Source: Synoicihabitans lomoniglobus (GTDB lineage: Bacteria; Verrucomicrobiota; Verrucomicrobiia; Opitutales; Opitutaceae). Taken from it: a stretch of 64,000 bases of DNA. The notes under the pieces are model-generated. The model saw nothing but the letters and a program-made list of their open reading frames with translations. It had not been told where the DNA came from and did not search any database. The translations under genes were made by a program, and so were the position numbers. Shown piece by piece: positions 8,575 through 17,424 of this stretch. Within the stretch, counting starts at the first letter, position 1. Every line of letters starts with the position of its first letter. The DNA is taken from assembly GCF_029023725.1 (NCBI RefSeq), contig NZ_CP119075.1:1173501-1237500 (forward strand). The letters are read 5' to 3'.

Positions 8575-10380
8575 ATGAAACTGAAATCCCTCCTGGCCAT
8601 GGCCCTTCTTGGCGCCACGGCTTCTCTCCAAGCGGCTGACGTTCCCGTCAGCGGATCCATTACGTCCAATACGACGTGGACGGCGGACAATACCTATATC
8701 ATGAGCGGCTACGTCTTCGTGACGAACGGAGCCACCCTCACCATCGAACCCGGCACCGTCGTCAAGGGCCAGGTTTCCTCCGGCGCCGGCGCGGCCGCGC
8801 TGATCGTTACCCGTAGCTCCAAGATCATGGCTGAAGGCACCGCCGACCAGCCCATCATCTTCACCTCCGTGCTCGACAATCTCGACGGTTCGCTCGGCAC
8901 CGAGCGCAAAGGTCTCTGGGGTGGCGTTATCCTGTTGGGTAACGCTCAAATCAATTCCCGGGCGGACGGAGAAGATCCGGGTTCCCCCAAGCAGGATCAA
9001 ATCGAAGGTGTATCCGTCACCACCGAGCAGATTCCTCTCGTGACCTTCGGTGGTCTCGATGATGCCGACAATTCCGGGGTCATGAAATATGTCTCCATCC
9101 GCCACGGCGGTGCCAACCTCGGTGCGGGCAACGAAATCAACGGTCTGACCCTCGGAGGTGTCGGTTCCGGCACGGTTCTCTCCTACATCGAGGTTTACGC
9201 CAACTTCGACGACGGCTTCGAGTTCTTTGGTGGCACCGTCAGCCCCGACCACTTGGTGGCGGCCTTCTGCGGTGATGACTCCTTTGACTTCGACAGCGGC
9301 TTCCGCGGCACCCTGCAATGGCTGTTCACGCTGCAAGCGGTCGACGGTGAAGAGCCGGGTGACAAGGCGATCGAATGGGACGGCGACACGAATCCTCCCA
9401 CCGGCACCCCGGTTTCGAGCGTTACCGTTTCCAACCTGACTGCCATTGGCCTCGGTTCGACCGGTGGCGCCAACGCCCCGATCAACCCGCGCGATAACGC
9501 CACGGTGAAACTCTACAACTCCGCGTTCATCAACTACGCCCGCGGCATTGAGATCGAGTCCGACATCGGCGACGTCGCCCCGGACATCCAAAGCAACGTT
9601 TGGTGGAGCCATGTGGCCGCGACCAACACCGCAGCGGGTTTCGGCACGTCCAACTCCTCGGGTGACCTGGATGCCACGTCCTACTTCACCAACGCCGCGC
9701 TCAACAACGTGATCGTTGCTCCCATGATGAACGGCATCTCCTACGCCAAGGACGCCGGCCTCGATCCTCGTCCGTCGAGCGCCGAATCGCCTCTGATGAC
9801 CACCCCGGTCTTTGCCGCTGATGGCCTCACCGCCACCGACTACGTCGGCGCGTTTGGCACCGATCTCTGGATCAAGGGTTGGACCAACCTCGACATCGCC
9901 GGCTTCCTTCCTGCGGTTCTCGCCGCTCCGGATGACGCTGAAAACGCTGACTTCGTCGCTCCGATCGTCCGTGGTTCGACCTCCAAGCCTTCCAACGTCT
10001 CCACCCGCGGTTTCGTCGGCACCGGTCTCCAATCGCTCACCGGTGGTTTCGTCATCTCCGGCACCCAGTCCCAGTCCGTCGTCATCCGCGCAGTCGGCCC
10101 GACCCTCGGTTTGGCTCCGTTCAACCTGCCGGGCACGCTGGCCAATGTGCAGATCCGCTTGTTCTCCACGAGCGATCCGATCAACCCGATCGCAGTCAGC
10201 CGCGTCGTGACCACGCAGTCCATCACCCTCGGTGCCGAACTCGGCGCCTTCGCCCTGTCCGCCGGGGCCGAGGACGCGACGATCGTCGCGACACTCGCTC
10301 CGGGTGGCTACACCGCTGAGGTGACGGGCGTCGATGGCGCGACCGGTATCGCGATCATCGAGGTCTACGAGCTCGACTGA
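8575..10380 (+). CDS. Secreted beta-helix-like protein, TonB-receptor partner family
   Basis: 601 aa from ATG 8575, which directly follows an in-frame GTG. The signal peptide ends near residue 21 (ASLQAAD). Residues about 25-460 belong to the family often paired with TonB receptors in Bacteroidota and relatives: GATLTIEPGTVVKGQ, ADQPIIFTS, GLWGGVILLGNA, EINGLTLGGVGSGT, DGFEFFGGTVS. It is rich in short beta-strands and is predicted to be a right-handed helix. A separate C-terminal module (about 475-601; STRGFVGTG, VVIRAVGPTLG, APGGYTAEVTGV) follows. Annotations of this family as multidrug transporters are misleading. It lies 55 bp after the receptor and ahead of a strong terminator, so the two are probably co-transcribed. 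A surface-exposed or released role in ligand capture is inferred. Confidence 0.8.
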   Translation: MKLKSLLAMALLGATASLQAADVPVSGSITSNTTWTADNTYIMSGYVFVTNGATLTIEPGTVVKGQVSSGAGAAALIVTRSSKIMAEGTADQPIIFTSVLDNLDGSLGTERKGLWGGVILLGNAQINSRADGEDPGSPKQDQIEGVSVTTEQIPLVTFGGLDDADNSGVMKYVSIRHGGANLGAGNEINGLTLGGVGSGTVLSYIEVYANFDDGFEFFGGTVSPDHLVAAFCGDDSFDFDSGFRGTLQWLFTLQAVDGEEPGDKAIEWDGDTNPPTGTPVSSVTVSNLTAIGLGSTGGANAPINPRDNATVKLYNSAFINYARGIEIESDIGDVAPDIQSNVWWSHVAATNTAAGFGTSNSSGDLDATSYFTNAALNNVIVAPMMNGISYAKDAGLDPRPSSAESPLMTTPVFAADGLTATDYVGAFGTDLWIKGWTNLDIAGFLPAVLAAPDDAENADFVAPIVRGSTSKPSNVSTRGFVGTGLQSLTGGFVISGTQSQSVVIRAVGPTLGLAPFNLPGTLANVQIRLFSTSDPINPIAVSRVVTTQSITLGAELGAFALSAGAEDATIVATLAPGGYTAEVTGVDGATGIAIIEVYELD

Positions 10381-10410
10381 GTCCGACTTCGTTTAGTCCC
10401 ATAACACTCC

Positions 10411-10441
10411 GAGGCGGGCCGTTCGCGGTCCGCCTCTTTTT
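10411..10441 (+). terminator. Rho-independent terminator after the beta-helix gene
   Basis: A GC-rich stem (GAGGCGG with CCGCCTC, extended by inner pairs around a TTCG loop) is followed by TTTTT. It separates the receptor/beta-helix unit from pstS. Confidence 0.9.
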
Positions 10442-10484
10442 GCGCCCCGGCATCCGGATTGCCGCGCAACAGTCGTCTTACGGC

Positions 10485-10511
10485 GTCACGTAAACGTAAC
10501 CGCGCTGTTAC
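10485..10511 (+). promoter_or_regulatory. Three GTNAC repeats at exact 11-bp spacing (candidate Pho box)
   Basis: GTCAC at 10485, GTAAC at 10496 and GTTAC at 10507 are spaced exactly 11 bp, the period known for PhoB/PhoP half-sites. The last repeat ends 48 bp before the pstS start codon. The pentamer differs from the E. coli TGTCA half-site but overlaps it (GTCAC). Regulation by phosphate is an inference from spacing and gene context. Confidence 0.6.
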
Positions 10512-10558
10512 CGAATACGCTGGAGCGGGGGAATCGGAACCCTTCACGCTGGGGGCCG

Positions 10559-11383
10559 ATGAAAACTCCATTCCGATTCTTGCTGGGCTGCCTGGCCGCA
10601 CTGCTGACCATGAGCGCGACGGCCTCCGCCCAAAAAATTGTGATCAAGGGTTCCGATACCCTCGGGGCCAAACTCGTCCCCATTCTGGCGGAAGAGTTCA
10701 AAGCCAAGCATCCGGGCGTCTCCTTTGAGATTGCCGCCGAGGGTTCCAGCACGGGCATTGCCGCCATCATCGACGGCACCGCCGATATCGGCATGTCGAG
10801 CCGCAACGCCAAGCCGACGGAGATGTCCGCCGCTTCTGCCAAGGGCGTCGACATGACGGAGCACATCGTCGCCTACGATGGCCTTGCCGTGATCGTGAAT
10901 GCCGATAGCCCGCTGAGCAATCTGCGCAAGCGCCACGTCGAGCAGATCTTCACCGGAGCGGTCACCGATTGGGCCGCCGTCGGTGCGAACCCGGGCCCCA
11001 TTTCGGTCTACACCCGCAACACCTCCTCGGGCACTTATTCCGATTTCAAAGCGCTGGCCATGCGCAAGCGCGACTACGCGCGGTCCTCGCAAAAGATGGC
11101 GGGCAATGAACAGATTGCATCCGAAGTCGCCGGTAACTCCAACGGCATCGGCTACGTGGGTCTCGCCTACGCCTCGGCTCCCGGGGTCAAAGTCGTGACC
11201 ATCGACGGTCACCTGCCGGAAGCCGCCTCGGTCAATAGCGGAGACTATCCCTACGCGCGTCCGACCTTTTACTACACCAATGGCAAACCCACCGGGATCG
11301 TGGCCGAGTTCCTCGCCTTCACGGTGAGCCCCGAAGGGCAGAAGATTGCCGCTCAAGTCGGCTTCGTGCCCTTGGCCAACTAG
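10559..11383 (+). CDS. pstS: Phosphate ABC transporter substrate-binding protein (first copy)
   Basis: 274 aa with a signal peptide ending at ATASAQ (about residue 25). It belongs to the PBP-like PstS family: KGSDTLGAKLVP at the start of the mature protein, AEGSSTGIAAII, DIGMSSRNAKPTEM, YTRNTSSGTYSDF and GIGYVGLAYA, which make up the phosphate-binding loops. It binds orthophosphate in the periplasm and passes it to PstCA. It has its own candidate Pho box upstream and a terminator downstream, so it is expressed separately from the pstSCAB-phoU operon that starts 1.5 kb later. It is closely similar over most of its length to the second copy. Confidence 0.93.
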   Translation: MKTPFRFLLGCLAALLTMSATASAQKIVIKGSDTLGAKLVPILAEEFKAKHPGVSFEIAAEGSSTGIAAIIDGTADIGMSSRNAKPTEMSAASAKGVDMTEHIVAYDGLAVIVNADSPLSNLRKRHVEQIFTGAVTDWAAVGANPGPISVYTRNTSSGTYSDFKALAMRKRDYARSSQKMAGNEQIASEVAGNSNGIGYVGLAYASAPGVKVVTIDGHLPEAASVNSGDYPYARPTFYYTNGKPTGIVAEFLAFTVSPEGQKIAAQVGFVPLAN

Positions 11384-11417
11384 GCCATTCGGCGTTCAAC
11401 ATCACACCGCTTTCCCG

Positions 11418-11447
11418 AGCCATCACTCCCCCGAGTGATGGCTTTTT
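11418..11447 (+). terminator. Rho-independent terminator after first pstS
   Basis: A perfect 11-bp stem AGCCATCACTC / GAGTGATGGCT with a C-rich loop is followed by TTTT. It ends the first pstS as a single-gene transcript. Confidence 0.92.
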
Positions 11448-11478
11448 GTTAAGACGCACGCAGCAATTCGGACGTTAT

Positions 11479-11615
11479 GTTACGACCAGGTGGAAATGTT
11501 ACAGAAGGTAGGCAAACAGGTGACAAAACGAGCGAAGTAGCCGCGACGTAACACGGCCGACACGTGATCGTAACAAAGTGCAGGCAAAGTGCCGACCTCC
11601 CGTGACCAGAGTCAC
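11479..11615. promoter_or_regulatory. GTNAC-rich region upstream of the porin (candidate Pho-type operator)
   Basis: Seven GTNAC pentamers lie at 11479, 11498, 11520, 11548, 11570, 11602 and 11611. Two pairs are 22 bp apart (11498/11520 and 11548/11570), and the second pair has GACAC at the midpoint (11559), consistent with an 11-bp phase. Other spacings are irregular. Only the enrichment and part of the phase are seen directly; control by a phosphate regulator is inferred. Confidence 0.45.
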
Positions 11616-11643
11616 CCGGTCCTCGGCTTCAAACCCTACATTC

Positions 11644-12894
11644 ATGACGACAAACCTATTCCGACGTGTGGTGCTCCTCGGTGCACTCCTCAGTGGCCTC
11701 GCGACCGCTGCCATGGCTCAAGACAGCGGCGCGCTGCTCAATGTGCTCGTGCGCAAAGGCATCCTCACTGATCAAGAGGCCGAGGACATTCGGGCGGAAC
11801 TCACCGCCGAGTCTCACGCCGCGTTGATGAGCTCCATCTCGGGAGGCAAGTCCACGCACTCCCTCGCGATCAGCGGTCGTCTGCAGGTGCAATACGCCGG
11901 GATCAACACGGATGCCGCCGGGGTCGACTCCACCAATGAGGTTTTTCTGCGCCGGGTTTATTTCGGGGCCAAAGCCGCGGTCGGTGCCGGTTGGACCGCC
12001 AACCTGGTCTACGATTTTGCGGGCGAAAATTTTGACAAGGCCTACATCGAGTATGCCGGTCTCATGGGAGACCAGGCGTTCGCGGTGGATCTCGGCGTGC
12101 GCAAGGTGAACTTTGGCATGGAGGAGTGGACCTCCAGCGGCAGTCTCGACTCGATCGAACGTTCCGGCACCACGCGCTACTTCGTCGAAGGCAACAATGG
12201 TCGCCGTCTCGGGGCGGGGTCCTACCGCGTCGGCGCGTTCTTCGAGGGCAATCCCAACGCCCGCAAGCAAAAGACCGAAGGCGTCTACTACGGTGCTGCC
12301 GTCACCAATCCCGAGCGTTCCAGCGGTCCCGGAGGCGCCAGCGATGGCTCCAACAATTCCCAAGCCTACTGGGCCGATATCGGTTACAGCGGCTTCTTCG
12401 GTCCCGAGAGCCAGAGCTCCTACCGCGTCGGCGCGGCGGTCAGTCTGCTTTCCGACCAAGGCGGGCGCAACCCCACCGACGGCAGCGACCTGACGGGCTT
12501 CAATCTCTACGGCAATCTGGAACACGGCGTCTTCAAACTGGCGGGAGAATACCTCTCCGCCACGGTGGACGACGGCATCGCCGCGGGCCGGGATGCCTCG
12601 CCGTGGGGCGTGTGGATCCAGCCATCGGTCATGGTCACCGACAAACTGGAGCTCGTGGGCCGTTACAGTTTCACCAATTCCGACAACCGCGGCATCAAGG
12701 TATCCGATGGGGTGCGTTCCGCGCCTGCATCGCTGACCGGTGACAACCTGACCGAGCTTTATCTCGGCCTGAACTACTACATTGTGGGCTCCGACCTGAA
12801 ACTCCAACTCGGCTACGTGCACGGCACCGCCGAACGCGGTGACCTGGAGGAATCCGCCAATGGCGTGCGCTCGCAAATGCAGATCAATTTCTGA
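11644..12894 (+). CDS. Phosphate-selective porin, OprO/OprP family
   Basis: 416 aa from ATG 11644; an upstream GTG in frame would place the signal peptide internally, so it is rejected. The signal peptide ends at ATAAMAQ. A short helical segment (VLVRKGILTDQEAEDIRAE) precedes the barrel, as in many Porin_O_P proteins. Strands such as GRLQVQYAGI, FLRRVYFGAKAAV and NLVYDFAGENFDKAYIEY follow, and the C-terminus ends in the beta-signal Phe (RSQMQINF). Family members form trimeric anion channels, some specific for phosphate or polyphosphate. Its position between two pstS genes supports phosphate uptake across the outer membrane; specificity is not provable from sequence. Confidence 0.87.
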   Translation: MTTNLFRRVVLLGALLSGLATAAMAQDSGALLNVLVRKGILTDQEAEDIRAELTAESHAALMSSISGGKSTHSLAISGRLQVQYAGINTDAAGVDSTNEVFLRRVYFGAKAAVGAGWTANLVYDFAGENFDKAYIEYAGLMGDQAFAVDLGVRKVNFGMEEWTSSGSLDSIERSGTTRYFVEGNNGRRLGAGSYRVGAFFEGNPNARKQKTEGVYYGAAVTNPERSSGPGGASDGSNNSQAYWADIGYSGFFGPESQSSYRVGAAVSLLSDQGGRNPTDGSDLTGFNLYGNLEHGVFKLAGEYLSATVDDGIAAGRDASPWGVWIQPSVMVTDKLELVGRYSFTNSDNRGIKVSDGVRSAPASLTGDNLTELYLGLNYYIVGSDLKLQLGYVHGTAERGDLEESANGVRSQMQINF

Positions 12895-12938
12895 GCGCCC
12901 GCGACGTGAAGCCCAACCTCCTCAAGCCCTCTTCCCCT

Positions 12939-13748
12939 ATGAAAAACATCGTTTCATTTTTCGCGCTCGCCGCCGTGCTGGTCGCACCCCTGGCGGCGCA
13001 GAAGCTCGTCATCAAAGGCTCCGATACCCTCGGGGCGAAACTCGTGCCCATGCTGGCCGAGAACTACCGCGCGATGAAGCCCAGCGTCTCCTTTGAGATC
13101 GCCGCGGAAGGCTCCTCCACCGGGATCGCCGCCGTGATCGACAGCACCGCGCAGATCGGCATGTCCTCCCGCCGCGCCAAGCCCACCGAGATGTCGGCGG
13201 GACTCGCCAAGGGCGTTTCGCTCAAACCCACCATCGTCGCTTACGACGGCATCGCGATTCTGGTCAACGCCGACAACCCCGTGACGAAGTTGTCCAAGCG
13301 GCAGGTGCAGCAGATCTTCACCGGTGACGTGACCGACTGGTCCGCCGTGGGCGGCCAACCCGGTCCGATCTCGATCTACACGCGCAACACCGCGTCCGGC
13401 ACGTATTCAGATTTCAAGGACCTCGCCATGCGTCGGCGCGACTACGCCAGTTCCTCGCAGAAGATGGCGGGCAACGAGCAGATCGCCTCGGAAGTCGCCG
13501 GCAACATCAACGGCATCGGTTACGTGGGGCTGGCCTACGCCGAAACGCCCGGCACGGCGGTGGTTTCCATCGACGGGGTCGTTCCTTCCAAAGCCGCCGT
13601 GCAGGATAAAAGCTATCCGTATGCCCGGCCGACCTTTTACTATACCAACGGTTATCCGGAAGGGGAGGCGGCCAACTTCGTCGACTATACGCTGAGCGAC
13701 GAAGGCCAAAAGGTCGTCGAACAGATCGGGTTTGTGCCCGTGCGCTAG
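12939..13748 (+). CDS. pstS: Phosphate ABC transporter substrate-binding protein (second copy)
   Basis: 269 aa from ATG 12939; an in-frame GTG at 12906 would put 11 residues ahead of a normal signal peptide. The signal peptide ends at APLAAQ. Mature motifs match the first copy (KGSDTLGAKLVP, AEGSSTGIAAVI, YTRNTASGTYSDF, GIGYVGLAYA), with differences mainly in the C-terminal third. It sits 44 bp after the porin and 105 bp before pstC, so porin-pstS-pstC-pstA-pstB-phoU may be one transcript. A hairpin between pstS and pstC may raise binding-protein levels over permease levels. Confidence 0.93.
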   Translation: MKNIVSFFALAAVLVAPLAAQKLVIKGSDTLGAKLVPMLAENYRAMKPSVSFEIAAEGSSTGIAAVIDSTAQIGMSSRRAKPTEMSAGLAKGVSLKPTIVAYDGIAILVNADNPVTKLSKRQVQQIFTGDVTDWSAVGGQPGPISIYTRNTASGTYSDFKDLAMRRRDYASSSQKMAGNEQIASEVAGNINGIGYVGLAYAETPGTAVVSIDGVVPSKAAVQDKSYPYARPTFYYTNGYPEGEAANFVDYTLSDEGQKVVEQIGFVPVR

Positions 13749-13776
13749 TCTCCTCTCCGCGCCATCCAATTGTAAC

Positions 13777-13810
13777 AGGGGGCCCGTTGACGGTTGTTCA
13801 GCGGGTCCCT
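13777..13810 (+). other. Hairpin between second pstS and pstC
   Basis: The arms AGGGGGCCCGTTGA and TCAGCGGGTCCCT pair around CGGTTGT with small mismatches. No U-run follows, so it is more likely an mRNA-stabilising or attenuating stem than a full terminator. A single GTAAC lies just before it (13772). Confidence 0.5.
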
Positions 13811-13853
13811 CTGCTCTGGTTTCTGACCGTTTCAGCCGACTCGACACCGCCGC

Positions 13854-15449
13854 ATGGAAAGCTCTTCCCGTCCTCCTTTTGCCATCACCAAGACCAAGAC
13901 CCGGTTTCTCGGGTTGACGCTCGATGAGTGCGTGCAGGCGTTTTTCGGCGGCAACGCGTTGGTGGCGGTCATCGTGCTCGGACTGATCACGATTTTTCTC
14001 TTCCGCGAAGGTTCGGGATTCTTCACGCAGAACCGCGCCAATCTGGAGCTCTACCGCACGGCGGGTTTGGAATACGTGGACCACCTCCGCCAGCAGGAGG
14101 AGGATCACACCGCGCTCACCCGTTATCTTTTCGATCTGCGGGTGCGGGCGTTTCAGCACTACACCGACGAAGAGGGCGTGGATCTGGCCGAGGCCAACCA
14201 GCGCCTCATGGCGTTTGATGACTACTCCTACGATTTCGGCGACACCGTGGAACCATTGCGCGGGGCGGTGCTCGATCTGAGCGATGTGGCCACGGCGATC
14301 AAAACCAAAGCGCTGATCAACGAGGACCGCATTGAAGAACGCCGCCAGTTGTTGGCGGAGGGCAAGGATGCCGAAGCGGCCGCCGTGCAAATCACGGACA
14401 TCGATTTCGACGCGGAGCTGCAGCCGTTGCTGGCGTTTCGCCCGCATTACGGGGAGATCAACGCGGCATTTTCCGCCAGTTTGGACGAGGTGCTGGAGCA
14501 GCAACCGCCCGCGTTGCCCACGCCGGTCCTGCAAAAGCGTTTCGCGAGATTTCGCGAACTGGTGCGCGAATACCAAGCGACCTTTCCCGCGATCGAGACC
14601 GCACTGGATGCATGGGACCACACCAAGCCGGTTTCCTTTGCGAAGGCGTTTTCCAGTTTCGTGACCGGCAGTCGCTGGCTCACGGCCAGTTTCTGGCAGG
14701 ACTGGTATGGCGTGGTGCCGCTGTTTGTGGGCTCGCTGATGGTTTCGATCGTGGCGCTCGTGATTGCCGTGCCGCTGGGGGTGGGCGCGGCCATCTATGT
14801 CAACCAGTTGGCCAGTCCGCGGGAACAGCGCTTCATCAAACCCTGCATCGAGTTCATCTCCGCGATTCCTTCGGTGGTGCTCGGATTTTTCGGTATCGCG
14901 GTGCTGGGGCAGGCCATTCGGCTCCTGTCGGAATGGCAGGCCCTGAGCTGGGTGCCGGGCTTTCCGGTGGCCGAGCGATTGAACGCGCTCACGGCGGGCG
15001 TGTTGCTGGCGCTCATTGCCGTGCCCACGATATTCACGCTGGCGGAAGACGCGCTGCAAAACGTGCCGCGCGCCTTCAAGGAAGCGTCGTTTGCGTTGGG
15101 CGCGACGCGGTTGCAAACGATCTTGCGCATCATCATGCCGGCGGCGTTGTCGGGCATCGTCTCCGCCATGCTGTTGGGGTTTGGACGCGTGATCGGCGAG
15201 ACCATGGTGGTGTTGCTGTGCGCCGGAAACCGTATCGCCATCCCAGATTTTACCACGGGCTTTGCGGCGTTCACCCAGCCGGTGCACACGATGACCGGTA
15301 TCATCGCGCAGGAAATGGGTGAAGTGGTGCAGGGCGGCATCCACTACCGGGCATTGTTCGTGGTCGGCATGCTGCTGTTTTTCATCGCCCTTCTCATCAA
15401 CTTCCTCGCCCAGAAAATCGTGCATCGGTATCGCATTTCCATCGGCTAA
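13854..15449 (+). CDS. pstC: Phosphate ABC transporter permease PstC with large insertion
   Basis: 531 aa, about 200 longer than typical PstC. The first membrane span is at about residues 28-50 (ALVAVIVLGLITIFLFREG). A ~220-residue hydrophilic, mostly helical insertion follows (about 56-275; HLRQQEEDHTALTRYLF, RIEERRQLLAEGKDAEAAA). The normal permease core then begins (GVVPLFVGSLMVSIVALVIA) with the coupling helix ALGATRLQTILRIIMPAAL. PstC and PstA form the channel for phosphate across the inner membrane, driven by PstB. Long PstC variants with an extra N-terminal region are known in other phyla; the job of the insertion is unknown. It is separated from pstA by 6 bp. Confidence 0.92.
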   Translation: MESSSRPPFAITKTKTRFLGLTLDECVQAFFGGNALVAVIVLGLITIFLFREGSGFFTQNRANLELYRTAGLEYVDHLRQQEEDHTALTRYLFDLRVRAFQHYTDEEGVDLAEANQRLMAFDDYSYDFGDTVEPLRGAVLDLSDVATAIKTKALINEDRIEERRQLLAEGKDAEAAAVQITDIDFDAELQPLLAFRPHYGEINAAFSASLDEVLEQQPPALPTPVLQKRFARFRELVREYQATFPAIETALDAWDHTKPVSFAKAFSSFVTGSRWLTASFWQDWYGVVPLFVGSLMVSIVALVIAVPLGVGAAIYVNQLASPREQRFIKPCIEFISAIPSVVLGFFGIAVLGQAIRLLSEWQALSWVPGFPVAERLNALTAGVLLALIAVPTIFTLAEDALQNVPRAFKEASFALGATRLQTILRIIMPAALSGIVSAMLLGFGRVIGETMVVLLCAGNRIAIPDFTTGFAAFTQPVHTMTGIIAQEMGEVVQGGIHYRALFVVGMLLFFIALLINFLAQKIVHRYRISIG

Positions 15450-15455
15450 GACGTC

Positions 15456-16523
15456 ATGAGCGAACCTTCCAAACATCTCTTCGCCCATCGTCCGAGTCCG
15501 CGCCACCGGGCGGAGCAGGGCATCGCGCTGGTTTTCCGGCTCGCCACTTACATCATCCTCGCCGCCGGTCTGGCGGTGTTTGGCGATATTGTGATCAAGG
15601 GCTCCCGGACCGTCTTTCAGTCGTCCTTTCCCTTCGTCAATGTCGCCTTTCTGACCGAGGCGCCGCAGACGCTCTACGTCTTCGATTACGAAGGCGAAAA
15701 AATGGAACTGTCCGACAGCGAATATCGCGAGTTTCGGACTGATTTGGAGGCGCAGGCCGCCGCCACCGGAGAGGCGGCACCGGATCTCAAACCCAAGACC
15801 TACGTGTATTCGGCGGGCGGTATTTTCCCCAATATCGTGGGCACGATTCTGCTGGTCGTCGGCTCGATGACCATTGCCTTGGTGCTCGGGGTCGCCAGCG
15901 CCGTTTATCTCAACGAATACGCCAAGCAGGGGGTGATGGTGCGTTTCATTCGCCTGGCGATTTTGAATCTGGCGGGCGTGCCTTCGATCGTGTTCGGCCT
16001 GTTCGGCTTCGGCATGTTCGTGATCTTTTTCGGTTGGAACGTTTCGTTGATGGCAGGGTGGTTCACGCTCGCCTTCATGGTGCTGCCGGTGGTGATCACC
16101 GCCTCGGAGGAATCGCTCAAAGCCGTGCCGATGGGCTTCCGCGAAGGCTCGCTCGCGCTGGGCGCGACCAAGTGGCAGACGATCCGCAAGGCCGTGTTGC
16201 CCTACGCGACGCCCGGCATTCTCACATCGTCGATTTTGGGTATCGCCCGAGTGGCGGGTGAAACCGCCCCAATCATGTTCACCGCCGCCTACGTTGTCCG
16301 CGACAAGCTGCCCTGGCAGGTGGAGAAGGCGATGGACTTCTTCTTCCAGGGTGTGATGGCCCTGCCGTATCACATCTACGTGGTGAGTTCGAAGATCCCC
16401 CAAAACGAGTATTCCGAGCGCGTCCAATACGGCACCGCTTTTGTCTTCCTGGGCATTGTTGCCCTCATCGCCACCTCTTCGATTATCCTTCGCAACCGCT
16501 TGCGCGCCCGCTACCGCTGGTAG
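15456..16523 (+). CDS. pstA: Phosphate ABC transporter permease PstA
   Basis: 355 aa. The first span is at about residues 25-45, followed by a ~70-residue extracytoplasmic segment containing [19 protein letters not shown]. The five-span permease core follows ([39 protein letters not shown]) with the ABC-contact motif [18 protein letters not shown] and [16 protein letters not shown]. It pairs with PstC; the moderately enlarged first loop matches the longer insertion in PstC, suggesting the two extra regions contact each other (inference). It is followed after 17 bp by pstB. Confidence 0.94.
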   Translation: MSEPSKHLFAHRPSPRHRAEQGIALVFRLATYIILAAGLAVFGDIVIKGSRTVFQSSFPFVNVAFLTEAPQTLYVFDYEGEKMELSDSEYREFRTDLEAQAAATGEAAPDLKPKTYVYSAGGIFPNIVGTILLVVGSMTIALVLGVASAVYLNEYAKQGVMVRFIRLAILNLAGVPSIVFGLFGFGMFVIFFGWNVSLMAGWFTLAFMVLPVVITASEESLKAVPMGFREGSLALGATKWQTIRKAVLPYATPGILTSSILGIARVAGETAPIMFTAAYVVRDKLPWQVEKAMDFFFQGVMALPYHIYVVSSKIPQNEYSERVQYGTAFVFLGIVALIATSSIILRNRLRARYRW

Positions 16524-16540
16524 GGGATCTGCTTCCCGTC

Positions 16541-17395
16541 ATGCCTGCCACGATCACCATGGATCAAATCAAATCCAGTCCGCCCACCGCCAATCGTGCG
16601 ACTCTCGCCACGCCTCCGCAAAAATCGGCTCCGGCCGGTCGCACGCTGATCGATATCGAGAAGCTTAATTTTTTCTACGGCGAGTCGCAGGCCCTGCATG
16701 ACATCAATCTGGCGATTCCGGAAAAGAAGGTGACCGCGTTTATCGGTCCGTCGGGTTGCGGCAAGTCCACGCTCCTGCGCTGTCTCAATCGCATGAACGA
16801 CCTGATCGATGTGGCCCGGGTGGCCAGCGGCTCGATCAAGATCCACGACATCGATATCTATGCTCCCGACGTCGATGTCATCGAACTGCGTAAACGCGTT
16901 GGCATGGTCTTCCAGAAATCCAACCCGTTTCCCAAGTCGATCTACGAGAACATCACCTACGGTCTGCGCTTGCAGGGCGTGGCGGACAAATCCCGGTTGG
17001 ACGAAGTGGTGGAGCGTTCGCTGCGCGGCGCCGCCCTGTGGGACGAAGTCAAAGACCGTCTGCACACCAGCGGGCTCGGACTATCAGGCGGTCAGCAACA
17101 ACGTCTGTGCATCGCTCGGGCGATTGCGGTCGAGCCCGAAATCATTCTGATGGACGAACCCTGTTCGGCCCTCGATCCGATCGCGACGGCCAAGGTGGAG
17201 GAACTCATTCACGAACTGAAGGAGAAGTTCACCATCGTGATCGTGACGCACAACATGCAGCAGGCCGCCCGCTGCTCCGACCGCACCGCCTTTTTCTACC
17301 TCGGCAAACTCATCGAATACGCCGAAACCCAGACGATCTTCATGAATCCGGGTAATCCCCAGACCGAGGCCTACGTTTCGGGTCGCTTTGGCTGA
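16541..17395 (+). CDS. pstB: Phosphate ABC transporter ATP-binding protein PstB
   Basis: 284 aa. Walker [11 protein letters not shown]-loop region [17 protein letters not shown], signature [14 protein letters not shown], Walker B ILMDEP and the switch His in IVTHNMQQA are all present. The ~35-residue N-terminal tail before [13 protein letters not shown] is low in conservation; an in-frame ATG at 16559 is a possible later start. It hydrolyses ATP to drive PstCA. It lies in the pst operon and is followed after 29 bp by phoU. Confidence 0.97.
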   Translation: MPATITMDQIKSSPPTANRATLATPPQKSAPAGRTLIDIEKLNFFYGESQALHDINLAIPEKKVTAFIGPSGCGKSTLLRCLNRMNDLIDVARVASGSIKIHDIDIYAPDVDVIELRKRVGMVFQKSNPFPKSIYENITYGLRLQGVADKSRLDEVVERSLRGAALWDEVKDRLHTSGLGLSGGQQQRLCIARAIAVEPEIILMDEPCSALDPIATAKVEELIHELKEKFTIVIVTHNMQQAARCSDRTAFFYLGKLIEYAETQTIFMNPGNPQTEAYVSGRFG

Positions 17396-17424
17396 TCGCC
17401 GGTCTTGCTTGCTCTCTCGTCCCT

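Noticed and set aside
13407..16427. Very long open frame (about 1000 codons) on the minus strand opposite pstS-pstC-pstA
   Set aside because: It is a high-GC antisense shadow: the translation is His/Arg/Gln-rich without domains, while the plus strand holds well-known pst genes.
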